Source: Urechis unicinctus (taxonomy: Eukaryota; Annelida; Polychaeta; Xenopneusta; Urechidae). Taken from it: a stretch of DNA of 64,000 nt. The position numbers and the translations under genes were made by a program. Below the pieces are notes generated by a model. That model had not been told where the DNA came from and searched no databases. It saw only the letters and a program-made list of their open reading frames with translations. The stretch covers positions 34,566,871 to 34,630,870 of the forward strand of contig CM067348.1 of assembly GCA_034190875.2 (NCBI GenBank), given 5' to 3'. Positions 34,804 through 48,254 of this stretch are shown here, in pieces (position 1 is the stretch's first letter; each line of letters opens with the position of its first letter).

Positions 34804-37099
34804 AGCAGCTTAATGGACGTGTTACCGTTTAGCTGCATAAATGCACAGTCCGGCTATTGCACCATTAACAACTACCGGAATGACATATCTGTTTACCTGC
34901 TACGCTTGCAACTATAACCTCTATGTCAAGCTGATGACAGATGTAGCTGAGGTTAAATGATTACGCAACAAAGACTCTTTCCTGATGTATACGCCAAAGT
35001 ATGGCGAGAAACTGTAGTCAATGGCGCGATTTTTGTGATCAAACAACTTGTACAGCGCCATGTACACATCATTTCTTTTGCATATGGTGCAAAGGCAACT
35101 GCAATGAAATGTTTCACATATCATGGGACAGAAAGCGCCATATGTAGCAATGAATTATCCTGACAGCATTATACTTGTATCTTCACCACGTTTTTACCGC
35201 ATGCTTAATATGTTTGTTAAAACGCCATTAGAATGCACGTGCCGCATAAAATGTCAATCATACGGCATAAATATGCAAATCTTAATCACACACACACATC
35301 ACGCAAACATGCACCCCTAAGGATCCTAAAAAAATTACAATTGATATGGGAGGAATTACTTTTAAGCATGGGTTTTAAGAGTTTGATAATATTGCGAGAT
35401 GATGCGGTGCCTATTAAGTGTCATACAGCGCTTTTTTCAAACGCGTTGCTAGGGTGATGAAATGACAGTTCAGGCATCTGCTATACAACAACAACCCCCC
35501 CCCCCCCCCAAAAAAAATAAATAAATACCAAACCTTAATATTTGACGTCATTTATCCGAACGGGTCAGTTTCTAAATTAAATAGTCACGGTGTAGCAAGT
35601 GCAGCCCTTTGAGGTTAGCATTCCGAACCCGTCAATTCCCATAACAATTAATATCAGCCCGTTGGATCTTCAATTAAAGCTAGAGGTTATTGTACCTCCA
35701 CGCTTGCTGAAGACGCCAGACACTTGTATATATATCTCCGTCCCCAGAAGTTGAATTAACATTCAGAATTCGGGCAACGATATAGTCACCGTCGTACGGA
35801 CCTAGTAGGAAGGCCAATTAAGTACGGCACGTAGCAGTCTGGATATCCAGCTCAGCAGTATCCTCTGGACATCATCAGAGTAACTCCATATCACATTGTC
35901 ATTTATATTCGGACTTGCAGGATATGGAATCCGTACCTCCACATTCAGAAATAAACAATTCAGAGTAACAATGCTTGGGTAAATGTCATACCCTTTTCAT
36001 TTAGGACTATTTTAGCGTAATTTGTTGCTGCAACCTGTTGCATGGTGTGGCACATTGCATTATGTGATGAAAAACTGTTATTTGAAAAAAGGACAGTTTC
36101 GTGATTATTACAAATAATCATGTTATGCCGTCATATGCCTGGTATTTGCACAGAAAGCAATTTAAACGTCACATCGACATTACTCTTTTCTTGCACAATA
36201 AAGATGTACGAATCCTTCAACACCTAAGTATAAATTCCATGTAAAGGATAGTGTGCTCTGTGGGTTGTTGCATTACAGAATCGCTACCTGACATGTTCTG
36301 TAGACCACAGCAATGGTGCATGTGATCAGTGTCAGTTTAAGGGCCAATCAGAATGAAACTGGGCCATGAAACGCTCGCATAAGTTTTGGTATCTGATAGA
36401 TGAGCAAACCATTGGCCAATAGCAGGGCTCGTAATATGCCATGATGCACGCTATTCTGAAGTTTTAGGATGGTGGCGATGCTCAACAGTGTAGTGGTTAA
36501 GATTATCAAATTGTCGTTCACATATCATAGTAGCTTCGTTGGGTGGCAACGTAATACTGTCACGACGAGAAAGATACTACCAGCCGTTCAGTTCGTTCTG
36601 GCAATGTCTGAGATTAAGCGCTGTACAGAAATGCACAACAGCGCGAATGGCGGAAACAGAACGGTGACGCGTAGCGTGAATCTTGGTAAATCGTGCTAAG
36701 GTGACGCATTAAATGTCACTCAGTTGCAACCAAACGTGATAGTTACCACACAACGAGCTGACGTATTCGAACCGTTACCCAGAATACAGTCACATTCAAA
36801 GGAAAACGGCCGCATCAGGAGTGGCCGTTCGTACTGTGGATGCGGCTTCTTCGGGAAGAATTTAGAGATGATTAAATTCGTCATGGTATGATTTTTGTGG
36901 CACAGGTCGGCGTTGTATCGCACGTCATACCGGACGATGAGCTTAATGTTGCGGAAATTGACCACGGATGCTCTTATGGTATTTCATTGAGCCGTCCTTC
37001 ATAATGGAAAGTGACAGATTTTCTGTATTCATTTAATTGTTTTAAATCGAAAGAGTACGGGCGTTTTGTACAGGTTGTGTGCGAATGTCAAAATCGATA
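34804..37099. other. No gene; C15-A8 tract at 35495
   Basis: A run of 15 C (35495-35509) is followed by eight A. Otherwise this is unique DNA with overlapping short ORFs on both strands and no recognisable protein. Confidence 0.45.
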
Positions 37100-37505
37100 T
37101 GATACAGCGACAGAGATAGATGAAGAATACTGATTGAGTGACAGAGATAGACGAGGAAGACTTATCAGATATGACAGAGATAGAAGAGAGAGACTTATTG
37201 GCGGGGACAGAGTTAGACGAGGGAGGCTTAATGACTGCCACAAAGATATATCATGGTGAATTAATGGCTGTGTCAGATATAGATGAGGCATGCTCATTGA
37301 TCGGAATGGGTTAGATACTTATTAACTGTGGCAGATATTGATCAGGGATATTTTTGGACAGTGTCAGAGGTAAATCAGAGATACTTATTGACTGTCACAG
37401 AGGTAGATCAGGGATACTTATTGACTGTGACAGATATTGATAAGGGACATTTTGGCTGTGACAGAGGTAGAAAAGGGATAATTACTGGTTGTGAAACATA
37501 TTTTC
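37100..37505. repeat. 33-bp minisatellite, about 12 copies, diverged
   Basis: Units start with GACAGAG.TAGA and run on to GGGATACTTATTGACTGT, with a period near 33 bp (37140, 37173, 37206 and so on). The right part is cleaner than the left. The plus strand reads as an 11-residue repeat (LTVTEVDQGYL) over about four units only, with stops elsewhere. Confidence 0.85.
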
Positions 37506-38759
37506 ATTTAACTAATTAATCGCTATCCTCCGGCACTGTGTAAGGTGCCATAAATTAATTCTTTGTTTGTAAATCCTGTTATATATAACTATCATTGTTA
37601 TCAGCTGTTCTTATTTATAACAGGTTATCGGGCTCTAGTATATAAACAAATCAAGACTGCAGGACGGTAATGCTGATATCCTTAGTGGAAGTTACAATAT
37701 ATACAGGATCCTCTGCTGACTTCGTGCAGTTAACAAGCCATACATCTACAACGCTGGTCCAAGCTTCAACAATGACTGCGGCTTTATGGATTCAATGACT
37801 CCAATCAAATGGGTTCATGCTGCTAATGGGCAAGTCCTGCCTGAATGGCAGTTCACATTGGAATAGAATAACAGGATCCATCAGCATCCTTTGCTTTAGT
37901 GTTGTCCATTAACTCGATCGTTTACGTATCCATCAGCTTGCTAACAGTCAAACATTTGGCAGATCATGTTACCAATGTCGTATGATAGCAGGGAACACAG
38001 CGATGGTTGCAAATGTTAAATGTCGCTGAGTCAGCATGTCCTGTCACAGTCCTCCCTGAATACGGACGGACAGGGAGTCGCTGGTGTGACGCAGAGGCTC
38101 CGCCATGAGCGGGGTGAAATGTCAGCGTCTCGCCGACTAGCAAAGGACATTGCGCGAGCGAAAATAATTAATATGTTAAAATTTGTATTGTTTAACGTTT
38201 GCGAATGGTGGGACATTTCTATTGGGGCAGAATGACACTGGTCATACAACATTATAGGCTAGCCGTTTGTTGAGCCACGGAAAAACGTGTTAATGAAGAT
38301 TGTATTCAATGTCCTAGTGAGGAAATTACGTTTTTCATTTTGAATGCCTCGTTGCCAGAAGCGACCATAATGGAGGTTCGATCTGCAAGTTATTGTATGT
38401 GTAAATATAGCACACTTGCAGTGGATGAGATCCGACATGGTATCAGTTACTCTCAGAATTGGCTCTTTAACGCAATATAACCGCCATAACGAGTAATTCA
38501 ACGCTGTGTTACTCAGTGGTCATGTGATTATACAGAAACGTTAAAGCGTGCTGAAACATCCTCTTATAGGGAGCATTGCAATCTCATTAACTTCTGACCA
38601 CCTCCTACCAGTTATACCGGAAACAAATCGACGATTAAGTGGACAAACTGCCGGCGGCGATCTTCGTGGAATCAGTGTCAAACTAGGGCGCTGCTGCCCT
38701 GACGAGGCTGTTGAAGTCGACACGTGCACCCACCTTTACAGATAACTACTTAATTGGAC
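37506..38759. other. No recognisable feature
   Basis: Unique-looking DNA. A small GC-richer patch lies near 38050-38160 and another near 38600-38730. The overlapping frames there have no motif. Confidence 0.4.
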
Positions 38760-38764
38760 GCACT

Positions 38765-38860
38765 TCCACAGCTCATTGATGGATAATATGGATTCCCACA
38801 GCTCATTGGTGGATGATGTAGACTTCCATAGCTCACTGGTGGATTATGTGGACTCGCTGG
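38765..38860. repeat. 30-bp minisatellite, 3 copies
   Basis: TTCCACAGCTCATTGATGGA is followed by two similar units at 30-bp steps. It gives a 10-residue repeat (HSSLVDDVDF) in a 66-codon plus frame with no other signal of a gene. Confidence 0.85.
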
Positions 38861-39404
38861 TTATTGACCACCGGCGATTATTCGATCCTAGACACAATGA
38901 GCTATATAATCCACGTATTGCACTTGTTGATCGAAACAGCTTAGTGTGTTCACATCCGACAACTCATTTGCGATGAATATGTGATTGTTTTCGCATTGTT
39001 TAATCTTTGTAAAATATTGTATTTCCTGTAAGTCATTACCACCAAAATTATCCAGTGCTTGGTTTTATACACAGTCAAGGTTTGTTTGTACAGCCATGCA
39101 GCTCTAGGATACCATGTACCCAATATCATATCACTACTGATGTTTTGCTTACAGTGTGAGGTCTTCGGCCATAAATAACCTTATCTGGAAAACCGATAGG
39201 GTATTATGAGGGAAAAGAGTTCACAAACGACAATTAGTATGTGGTTTATGTCAAAGCAATACCACTTCCGAGTCTTCTCGTTGAGGCCGAATTGCCAAAG
39301 CACTGCAATCAAGATCACGGCATTGAATTAAAAAATATTATCCACTCTGCAAATGATCAGTACTTCATGGGGGAAGCAATATTCTGACGAGGCCATGTGA
39401 TTTT
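38861..39404. other. No recognisable feature
   Basis: AT-rich unique interval with no gene or repeat that I can name. Confidence 0.4.
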
Positions 39405-39545
39405 GAGTTTCAGTCTTTGTCAATGGGCGGTTCAGTTCATGTCTTTTAATCAGTTAATCAGCTTTTCTGTCTTTGTCAATGGGCGGTTCATGTTAATCAG
39501 CTTTTCTGTCTTTGTCTTTGTCACGTTAATCAGCTTTTCTGTCTT
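39405..39545. repeat. Short tandem repeats of a TCAGCTTTTCTGTCTTTGTC word
   Basis: AATCAGCTTTTCTGTCTTTG occurs three times and GTCAATGGGCGGTTCA twice, at irregular spacing of roughly 35-50 bp. Confidence 0.8.
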
Positions 39546-39559
39546 AGGGGTAATCATCT

Positions 39560-39695
39560 CATACCTATGAGACACGATTAGTAAATTTTCTACCTTGGAG
39601 ACACGCTTGATATATCTCCCACCTAGGAGACACGCCAGATGTATCTCCAACCTGGGAGGCAGACTTGGTGGATTTCCCACCTAGGAGACACAAGT
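39560..39695. repeat. 29-30-bp minisatellite, 5 copies
   Basis: CACCTAGGAGACACG-type words start at about 39561, 39591, 39620, 39649 and 39679. The first and fourth units are the most diverged. Confidence 0.85.
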
Positions 39696-39825
39696 AGTAT
39701 CAAGACCTTCTGATATCGTATATTTACATCGTTATCTCGTAGTGGATAGATTCCAGTGAAACGAGACGCGACATTATTTGGTTTCTGCATCATTATTGAT
39801 TTTCTTCGCTGCCCCCAAAAAAACA

Positions 39826-39955
39826 AGCCGGTTCTCGTGGCATAGTGGTAAACAACGTCGCCTTTCGAGCCACAGTTTATGGGTTCAATACCAAGATCAG
39901 AACACTGGCTCCCCTTGACTCGGCTGAAAACGTTAAATGGCGGTCGCATCATATA
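39826..39955 (+). mobile_element. tRNA-derived SINE, 5' half only
   Basis: A good box A (TGGCATAGTGG, about 39840) and an intact box B (GGGTTCAATACC, about 39883) are spaced as in a tRNA promoter. They are followed by CTGGCTCCCCTTGACTCGG and CGTTAAATGGCGGTCGCATC, aligned with the first 130 bp of the element at 14563. The body and tail are missing, so it is truncated at the 3' side. Its promoter is better preserved than in the longer copy. Confidence 0.75.
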
Positions 39956-40404
39956 GAGTGGGATCTCTCATTTGTTAATACTTGTTAATGTTTAGCGTGG
40001 TTTTAATAGCAGTGTTATGTGATATCGTTATTTGTGATAAAAGTGTCATAATTACTCAGCTGCACAATAATTGGATCCAAAGCATTTATTGGTAAAACAA
40101 ATACTATTTGGCTCTTCTACAATGTCCGACATATATCACTTGATTGTATGAATGGGTGAATTTTTGACCTACCACAACCTTTGACGTGTAATTAACTACG
40201 TTAATAGTTAATCAATACCCCAAAGATACTGGAATGATATTCTAGTGAAAGATTTAACCTCAAACTATTCACTAACAATTAGAATCCATTTTAATGTAAT
40301 CAGTGGATGCCTTGTGGGCCAACAAAACGCACCTGTTATGGTCATAATGCCAAACACAGCAGTTCCACGTAGCCAGAAAAACAAGTTTATCGCAAATAAG
40401 CCGA
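39956..40404. other. No recognisable feature
   Basis: AT-rich unique interval. Confidence 0.4.
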
Positions 40405-40668
40405 TAGTGAGACCAATCAGCTGCATGGCTTATCAGCTGAGTAATCAGACCAATTAGTTACATGACTTATCAGCTTATTTATCAGACCAATGAGTTACAT
40501 GACTTATCTGCTGAATTATCAGACTAATCAACTGCATGGCGTATCTGCTGAATTATCAGACCAATCAGCTGCTTGACGTATCTGCTGAATTATCAGACCA
40601 ATCAGCTGCATGACGTATCTGCTGAATTATCAGACCAATCAGCTGCATGACGTATCTGACCAATTGCA
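40405..40668. repeat. 37-bp minisatellite, 7 full copies plus a fragment
   Basis: GACCAA starts at 40411, 40448, 40485, 40522, 40559, 40596 and 40633, exactly 37 bp apart, and then at 40658 in a short unit. The consensus is GACCAATCAGCTGCATGACG, then TATCTGCTGAATTATCA. CAGCTG is an E-box palindrome present in most units. Confidence 0.95.
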
Positions 40669-41138
40669 ACTTCAATCAATGGAAACGATTAGTCACAACA
40701 GTGTAGCATATTTACAATTGCTTTGGGGTGGAAATATTATTAGATTTTGCACTTTCTATTTATTCCTCCGATATGACGCGTCCGATACCATAGTAGCTGT
40801 CTTAACATAGGTGTATGTAAACATAATGATTGTAAAATTACTACATAGCAATATCTAATGAAGCTGTCTCTAGTATGTATGTGCGTCGATGCCGAGCTGT
40901 ATGAAGAAGCATTTGCGGACCATGTGGTTCTAAGGCAGCTGTTATGACGTCGAGCATTGCTCATTAGAAACGAAACACACATTGCTGCTGGAACCCTGCC
41001 ATATTAATGAGGTGCTCAAATGTTTGAAAGTGTGCAGGTTTGACAGTATAATCAATCCAAGACTCACATCACCACCAACAGTTTAATGAGGGAGTCATAT
41101 TACCATTCAGGTGCATGAATACACAGTCTGGTTCGTGG
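40669..41138. other. No recognisable feature
   Basis: Unique AT-rich interval with an 80-codon minus frame (40740-40982) that has no motif. Confidence 0.4.
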
Positions 41139-41256
41139 AAATCTAGTTCGTGCAAGTGTAGTTAATGTAAGTCTAGTTAGCGTGAGTCTAGTTGGTAAAA
41201 GTCTAGTAAGCGTAAGTCTAGTTAGCATAAGTCCAGTAAGGATGAGTCTATTATGT
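41139..41256. repeat. 15-bp minisatellite, about 8 copies
   Basis: AAGTCTAGTTAGCGT and variants repeat with a 15-bp period and rising divergence at both ends. Confidence 0.9.
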
Positions 41257-44200
41257 GAAATGGCGTCTTTTCACCGACGTGAAGCAAACACCAGGTTTCA
41301 CATTTTTGTTCCTTAAGGAACAGACCCTAAATATCAATGATCATACGCGTACTATTCAATGTAGCATTCGTCTTAAATGGAAACCTGATAGAATACGTAA
41401 TATTCAGTACTCTAAGGCCTAATCATTTGAAGAATGCATGCATCATGCTTACGAAAACAGATTAAGCATGGTTTATTTCATGTAGTTCAAGTGAGTTACG
41501 CCATTTAAGCTGCACTCGGCTTTGCAAGGTTTCAACTCTTAACCTAGAAACATGCTGGCTTTTAAATAAGGACGCAGACCATGCAACAAAGCTTATGGCA
41601 TATATAATACTACATCGCACCTGACGACGAAGCAATGATGCTCGAATTCACATTGAATTACATCGCGTTTTATAGGCACCGACGTCTTCGCCCTCCACGT
41701 TTGTTAATGGCACATTTTATGCATGGGAGACAAATTGAGATTTTATCACAGTGATCTCCGAGCTTTGAGAAACGGTTGATTTGTGTACGTTTACAGGGCC
41801 CTAGGAGGTACCATGAGGTTCATGTGGGAGTAGTAGGCGAGGCGCTATGACTACCGGTTCATGAAAAGACAAATATTGATCACAAATAATAATTACGCCA
41901 GCCATACTCCTGTGCATACCAAGCCTTGGGTGCAATTTATGTTTTGTCCCATTCTTTGATCCGTACAGGGAAAGTACAAACATCCGAAATATTTGTCTTG
42001 AACTTATTATTTTTGTCGCAATAGATAACACAGTTATATTGTTTCCAGACGGTGACAGAAGTATTCCGGCATCAACACACGACGTTTTTGACGCTTACGA
42101 CATACTGGTGTTTGTTACCAATGTAGAGCTTTGTGGTAGTAATCGCTTTGTGTGTTTGGTCTTAACCAATATTGAGTCTAAAAAAAATTCAGCCTTTGAT
42201 GAAGCGAACATGATAGGGTTGAAAAGGCAGGGGTATACAATATACAAATCAAGTAGCATCAAATTGGACAATTGGTACCAAAGCGCCATCACCAGGAAGT
42301 CGGCCAATCTAACGTATTGATACTAAATTTCTCGATTTATATTCAGGCCAAGAACTGAAGACGCATTGTACTAATTTTGTCGTTGAATTCTTGCTGCCAA
42401 GACACACTGGCATCGCTCTCAAAGCATTACCAATCGGTTCTATGTGACTTCTGACCATATAACTAACATGTTACTTGCCTGATTTGGCGTTTTCACTTAC
42501 CCACCATTAATTAAACCTACAGCCAATCACAATATAGACTTTACTTCATCAGGTTTGGTATGCAGAGGGTCCACTGAATATACAAACCAGGTGGATGGAA
42601 CCTTTTAAAGCCCTTTACAATCGCTGTTGTGTGTGTTGTTGTGTATGCGCGTGCGGGTTTGCGCTCTCACCATATATCTTTATTATAAAGGTTGTTGGGT
42701 CACCAGGTTTACATAAATACATCCAGAAATCTAACAGGGGTTACGAGAGGTCGCTCAGGCAGCATTTTATGAAAGTCGGGGCTGACCGTAATAAATATTG
42801 AGTGTTTTTTTATCTACCATGGAATAAATAGTGTCCTTACTCCTGCCGAGACAACGATACGTATATATCCCCATGAAGCGTTGAATGAGTAGTCTCTTGG
42901 AATATCAGAGTGGTTACAAAATTGCATTGTTTGAATTCTTATAGAATCATACATATCCATGAACACTCCCAGGGCAAGTATAATCACAGACTATGCAAGT
43001 AAAGAACCAATGGTCACTGGCGTGGACGTGGACATGATTTCACAAAACGTGCAGCTTGTGTGCTTTAAATAACACCTAAACTCACAACCTAATACGTTGA
43101 TGACGTCATTGATTACAGGGAAATCACTCATCAGCATAGACCATTTCAACATGTAAATTCAATGCGCTCACGTCAAGTTGTGTAATTGTATCAGCCGATC
43201 AGAGAGTCACTGTCATTGGATAGGGACCAAATACAAACATAAACTGGTTTATATAGAACATCTGATCCGAACCTGCAGTATAATCAACCAATAAATGCAA
43301 CCATCGCAAGCGAACAATACGTCTGAACGTCGATAAACTTGAATAACATGCCATTTATATGTCATTACAGACCGCCAAGAACCCATACTAGCATAATGAT
43401 AGCATAATTGATATTATCAACGTCCAAATGTTGGGCAATTCCGTACAGATACGTCACAGTAAAAACAATTATTTGTCCAAAGTGTATTAAGCTTCAAAGT
43501 ATAATATAGCACTCGTTTCTTTTGCACATCCGACTTGTTAGGACTTTCACAAGCGCAAATCAAGACGAGAACCAATGCACTGATGTTTTTAATGGGGTCA
43601 CTCTGACACATTCTCAAGGTATAATGCATGACCTCTGAGCGTTTTTGAGGCTAAAACAGGCGGGATATGTAAGCCACTGCATTGACCGCCTATCTCACTT
43701 TCTACATGTTAGAAATACCTTATTTCAGGAGACACTCACGGGCACCTCTCATGAATATGCTAATACTCGAAAAAATACAAGAAGCTGTTTGTGTTAAAAT
43801 ACTGACCAATCTCCATCTTGAACACGCCTGCGTGGTTCTAATACTGCTCAACGAATTGCTAAAACCCGCTTGACAGTATATAATGCTCTGCATATGTCCA
43901 GTTTACCGTTTATCTCTTTTTCACCAATCTTTTTTTGCGTCATTATTGGTTTATATTGTTTAACTTTGGACTATCTTCGTTTACCTAGCTGTTGTGCTCT
44001 TCGTTTGTCTGCTACTATTCTGCACTACCATAAATGAACAACGCCGTGAAATGACTGAGACCAATTTGCTGTGCTTCCCAGTCTATTTCCGTCAGATTTC
44101 CCCTTGCGAATTTGTCGTAGGAGGACCTGTGTAATATTTCTCAAGCAGACTTGACCTAGCTGCTTGCATCCTGCAACAACCATCCAGTTTTCTCATCTCT

Positions 44201-45114
44201 CGTCGTGGCGACTGCCATCACCAAGACAACCAGCTTTATCACAGCCTATCTGTCTCCTTAATATATCTCTGTTGCTGTATCATCTCGATGATGCCGGCCA
44301 TACACATCCAGTAAATGTCGTCTTTACATGTTCAGCTGCAGCAACTTTAATAATATGGTTAAAAACTGCCTTCGTGCCCTATAAATAATTAATTTTGTCA
44401 TTTAAACGCTGCACGGCAGACGAGGAGATCCTGTAAGCTGGGGTCCGTTTACATCCCGCTCTTCCGCCAAATCATCTAATATTCACGAGGTAACTTGGCA
44501 CATATCTATTTATCTTTGAATATTACTACACTGTCGGATGTTATATTCCAAGTAGCTATATGTCAATCCGTACGTTTGCGGGGTTGTATAATGTTGTATA
44601 ATGGACACAATATCAAACTCTGAAACATTTCACAGGACTAAGGACACTCTATCACTATCAGGGTCTCTTTTATGTCTTGTTCTTAAGCTAGTTAATAATT
44701 CGGTATGCTTTGTAGAGATATAGATTGTCGTGAATAGCACAATGTCAGGATGGAGTGGTAATCTCGTAGCAGGGGGCCACATTATATTTTTGTCTTCTCC
44801 CAAACGTAATAGTATGTAGATACCGGCTGTTGGTAAGACGAATACACTTGATCAATCTTGATGATAATCAGAGTCAGTTTGGACAGTTCGTTTGATAATG
44901 ATTAAAGACATTGTTTAAAATTGTTTGCAGTCAGTCAATAATATATTCGTTAGACGTATGTAGAGCACTGTCAGGTTGCACCCGGTCGGACGGTATTATT
45001 AACACAGTAAGCCTTACTCTGTCTGGATCAGACACTCACGATAAATGAGATAATTTCACGAGATGCTCGTGCTCGATGGTTTTCAATAATGACTATCTGC
45101 TTCGTGACTTTTTG
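41257..45114. other. No recognisable feature
   Basis: About 3.9 kb without a supported gene. GTTCCTTAAGGAAC (about 41308) is a 14-bp palindrome. The 93-codon plus frame (42039-42320) overlaps an equally open minus frame and shows no family match. Confidence 0.4.
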
Positions 45115-45245
45115 CTTTGTTGTCACCATAGTAACTACTACGCCACAGAGTGGTCACCATATAAGCTACTACGCAACAGAGTGGTCATTATAGCAACCAC
45201 TACGTCACAGGGTGGTCAACCTGGTAACTACTACGTCCCAGTGAT
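45115..45245. repeat. 33-bp minisatellite, about 4 copies
   Basis: ACTACTACGCCACAGAGTGG words recur at about 30-33-bp spacing, followed by TCACCATA-type links that shorten in the last units. Confidence 0.8.
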
Positions 45246-45601
45246 TACAATGAGGTCGAGGAGTACTCTAAGGGAATTGCTGCCGATCCCGCAGTTTTGC
45301 ATACTGCATTGCGGATTGAAAGTTTACAGTGTGACATAACAAAATCTTTCCATCAACCTAGTAATGACTTCCTTTTGATATCATCTTTCGGTCTGGCGAT
45401 GCATGCTTGCCTCGCATATCATATACATCTGAGGGAGAACAAAAATGTAGCTGCATCATCTGCTTATACCAGGGCAAAGTGTACATGCGAGTGAAAACCA
45501 ACATCTCCAGTGCCACAGATATTGTCGAGGCATCATTTAAAGATAAAACGTACCAGGTAAAATGCTAGCACTTGTAAACATTAACCGTGCCAGGCAGGGG
45601 C
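45246..45601. other. No recognisable feature
   Basis: Unique interval between two minisatellites, with a 65-codon plus frame lacking motifs. Confidence 0.4.
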
Positions 45602-46035
45602 AAGCATTGGTGTGAAAGGAACCTGAACACTACTGCTATGATTCATTTGTGTAAGGGAACCCTAAACACTACTGCTATGATTCATTTGTGTAAGGGGGAC
45701 CTAAACACTACTGCTATGATTCATTGGTGTAAGGGGGACCTAAACACTACTGCTATGATTCATTGGTGTAAAAGGGACCTGGACACTTCTGTTATGATTG
45801 ATATGTAAGGGGAACCTGAACACTACTGCTATGATTCATTGGTGAAAGGAGAACCTGAATACCATTGCTATGATTCATTGATGAAAGGGGCACCTGAACA
45901 CTTCCGCTGTGATTCATTGGTGTAAGGGGAACCTGATCTCTACCGCTATGATTCATTGATGTAAGGGAAACCTGAACGCTACAGCCATGATTCATTTGTG
46001 TACGGGGGGCCAGAACGCTACTGCTATGATTCAAC
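45602..46035. repeat. 39-bp minisatellite, 11 copies
   Basis: ATTCATT-type words start at 45641, 45680, 45719, 45758, 45797, 45834, 45873, 45912, 45951, 45990 and 46029, a 39-bp period with one 37-bp step. The consensus is AAGGGGGACCTAAACACTAC, then TGCTATGATTCATTGGTGT. A 13-residue repeat is open on both strands over part of the array, broken by the 2-bp deletion. I judge it non-coding. Confidence 0.95.
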
Positions 46036-47824
46036 GCATTTGAAACTATTGACATTTTACATCGAGCACTTTCTGTCAGGCATGTTTAGCCAAATGAACT
46101 ATTCTTTCACATGTGATGTTAGGGACACTGTTGCGTTATTAAGCAGGGACAAGTTACAGCTGTCTTCAAATCTGCAACCCTGACACGCACATTTAAGTAT
46201 GTTACCGAGCGTGTCAATGAGAAGGGCTTCTTATCTATTTTATATTCAAAAACGTGTTCGTATTTGACTTGGTAATACTCGAAATATATTTTTACGCTGT
46301 GGCAATGTTTTCTAAAGCTGCTAGAATCGTGACAACATGTAATTAGCGCTATCGATCTGCCTGCATATCCCTCAAAGATACAAGCTCGCTGACACATATC
46401 ACGTGTAGCTGGTACATGTAATGTCAATCGACTGTCGCTGTGGACCGATGAGGCAGACATTTGCACCAATAAAGCTCTGAGAAAACAATTAGTATGACAA
46501 GTAATGGCTATAGATGGAGATGCTGACCGCCTATTTGAAGCTTTATATAGGATGTCAGGAGCCAGTTATTTCTGCGATAATATTCATAACAAACTAACTG
46601 CTCCAGAAGAGTAAATGTTTCACTAGAACAGACATTACTAATATTGCATTGGTGGATGCTGTTGTATTCATTAGATACATAAGCGCTTAACACAGTTAGG
46701 CAAACATGTTTAACAGGATTACATTGGAGAAGATGTTTAGGAGCATTTATTTCAGCATTTTGTATCATTCAGTGTGCCGCGCCGAAATAAAGAAAAGCAA
46801 TTATGTGAGAGTACAATAGTCTTGAGATTGGCCCGCCGTCTGGCGACCACTATGTGCTTTTCTATTTACGCGATGTTTGGTAACAGTCGACGGCCAATCA
46901 AACTCCGTCGCTTTCAATGTAAGCTATTTCCTATGCACGCCGATTGAAAGCTTTAGATATGTGCTGCGGGACATGATTGCTGATTGGGACACGTGGTAAA
47001 TGTGCGCACTGGGATTTGACTCCAGTTAAGCCTGACTGAGCAGTCTGGAAGAAAATCACGTTGAGAGGACGTTTGGATAGAGACCCTCCGTCCGGGATGA
47101 CTGATGGTTTTCGTCATCGTACTCGTGCACAACTCAGTTGAAAATGCATAGAAAATGGTCAGAATGAACGGGGTGAAATGTGTCTGCAGATGCAATCAAT
47201 CACATGGTCACATAGAGATCGATATTGTATGCAACATTAAGTGTGGCAACATCGGTCATATTTGGTCTACTGAATACGCTTCATGATCACGTTTCATCGC
47301 CCAGATATCTTGACATTGATTGTGTTTTATCGACCTGCTCGGTTTGAATCGTGCAGATTGTCAATGTTACAATGTCCTCCTGTCAGATTCTGGCTGATTC
47401 TGCATCTCCATACCTCAACCGGACAGGGCGCTATGTGGTTAACTTACACATGCCGTGTGTGACAAGGTTAGAATTCCTTATCACTTAGATAAATTTCATC
47501 TCAAAGCTACAGCTGTGACTTCATCATAGTCACATCTGCCCTTTTTTGTCAAGTATCATCTTATGATTTCGGTTTAGCAAATAATTTAGGAATATCGATG
47601 TTTGCGGTTGTTTGTGTTGCCCCTGAATGTAACACCATTTACATATATTGGGTTAAATTTTGTTATGTTGTGTGCGTGGTGGGAAACCACAGGCAACTGG
47701 TACAATAAACATATCAAATAATCGAACAAGGTTAGCTCACTGACATTATGATATAATGTTTTTCTACCAATGGTAACACCATAAGATATTCATTTTAACA
47801 ATACAAAATGCTCTCGAGACTGTA
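46036..47824. other. No recognisable feature
   Basis: About 1.8 kb of unique-looking sequence. The 116-codon minus frame (46119-46469) shows no recognisable domain and overlaps AT-rich unique DNA. Confidence 0.4.
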
Positions 47825-48180
47825 CATCACTACTGCTGCTGTACAGCATCCGATCAAGCGTCAGAGACTAGCAATGTCGGGTATTCTTTGGCCTCGCATC
47901 ATATTCATATAATAAGGCCAACTTGGTGATGGATCAGTGTAAGATGTACAACGCTTACTGATCGACGGATTTTCCATAATGAATAGTAATGTGGTAACGG
48001 CAGAATAGCCCAGGTAGTTGTACAGAAGAGTAAGCTACACACTTCCGTCGACGACCATATGTCAGATCTATAAGTTGTTATGATGGCTGTTCCTTGAACT
48101 CTTGAGGTAACAGTTGTTGATGTAGCGCTATGATACACCAGAATTGTTTTATAGCGCCGTTTTGTTGTAATAAGCGGCAG
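47825..48180. repeat. Local tandem duplication, copy 1
   Basis: Pairs with 48255-48560. Anchors are ATAAGGCCAACTTGGTGATG (47912) against ATAAGGTCAACTCGGTGATG (48351), GGCAGAATAGCCCAG against TGCAGAATTGCCCAG, and CAGAATTGTTTTATAGCGCC against CAGGATTGTTTTAATTACGCC. Confidence 0.8.
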
Positions 48181-48254
48181 TGATGAACACGCTAAGCCAA
48201 AAGTTGCCTTTGCTTATGAAATGTCAACGATATATGACGACAAACCCATATTCA

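Noticed and set aside
46119..46469. 116-codon minus-strand ORF
   Set aside because: No domain or signal recognised and no supporting splice context; chance is the simpler reading.
46970..47060. tRNA-like stretch with a GATTTGACTCCAG word
   Set aside because: The T-arm consensus is not met and no cloverleaf could be drawn.
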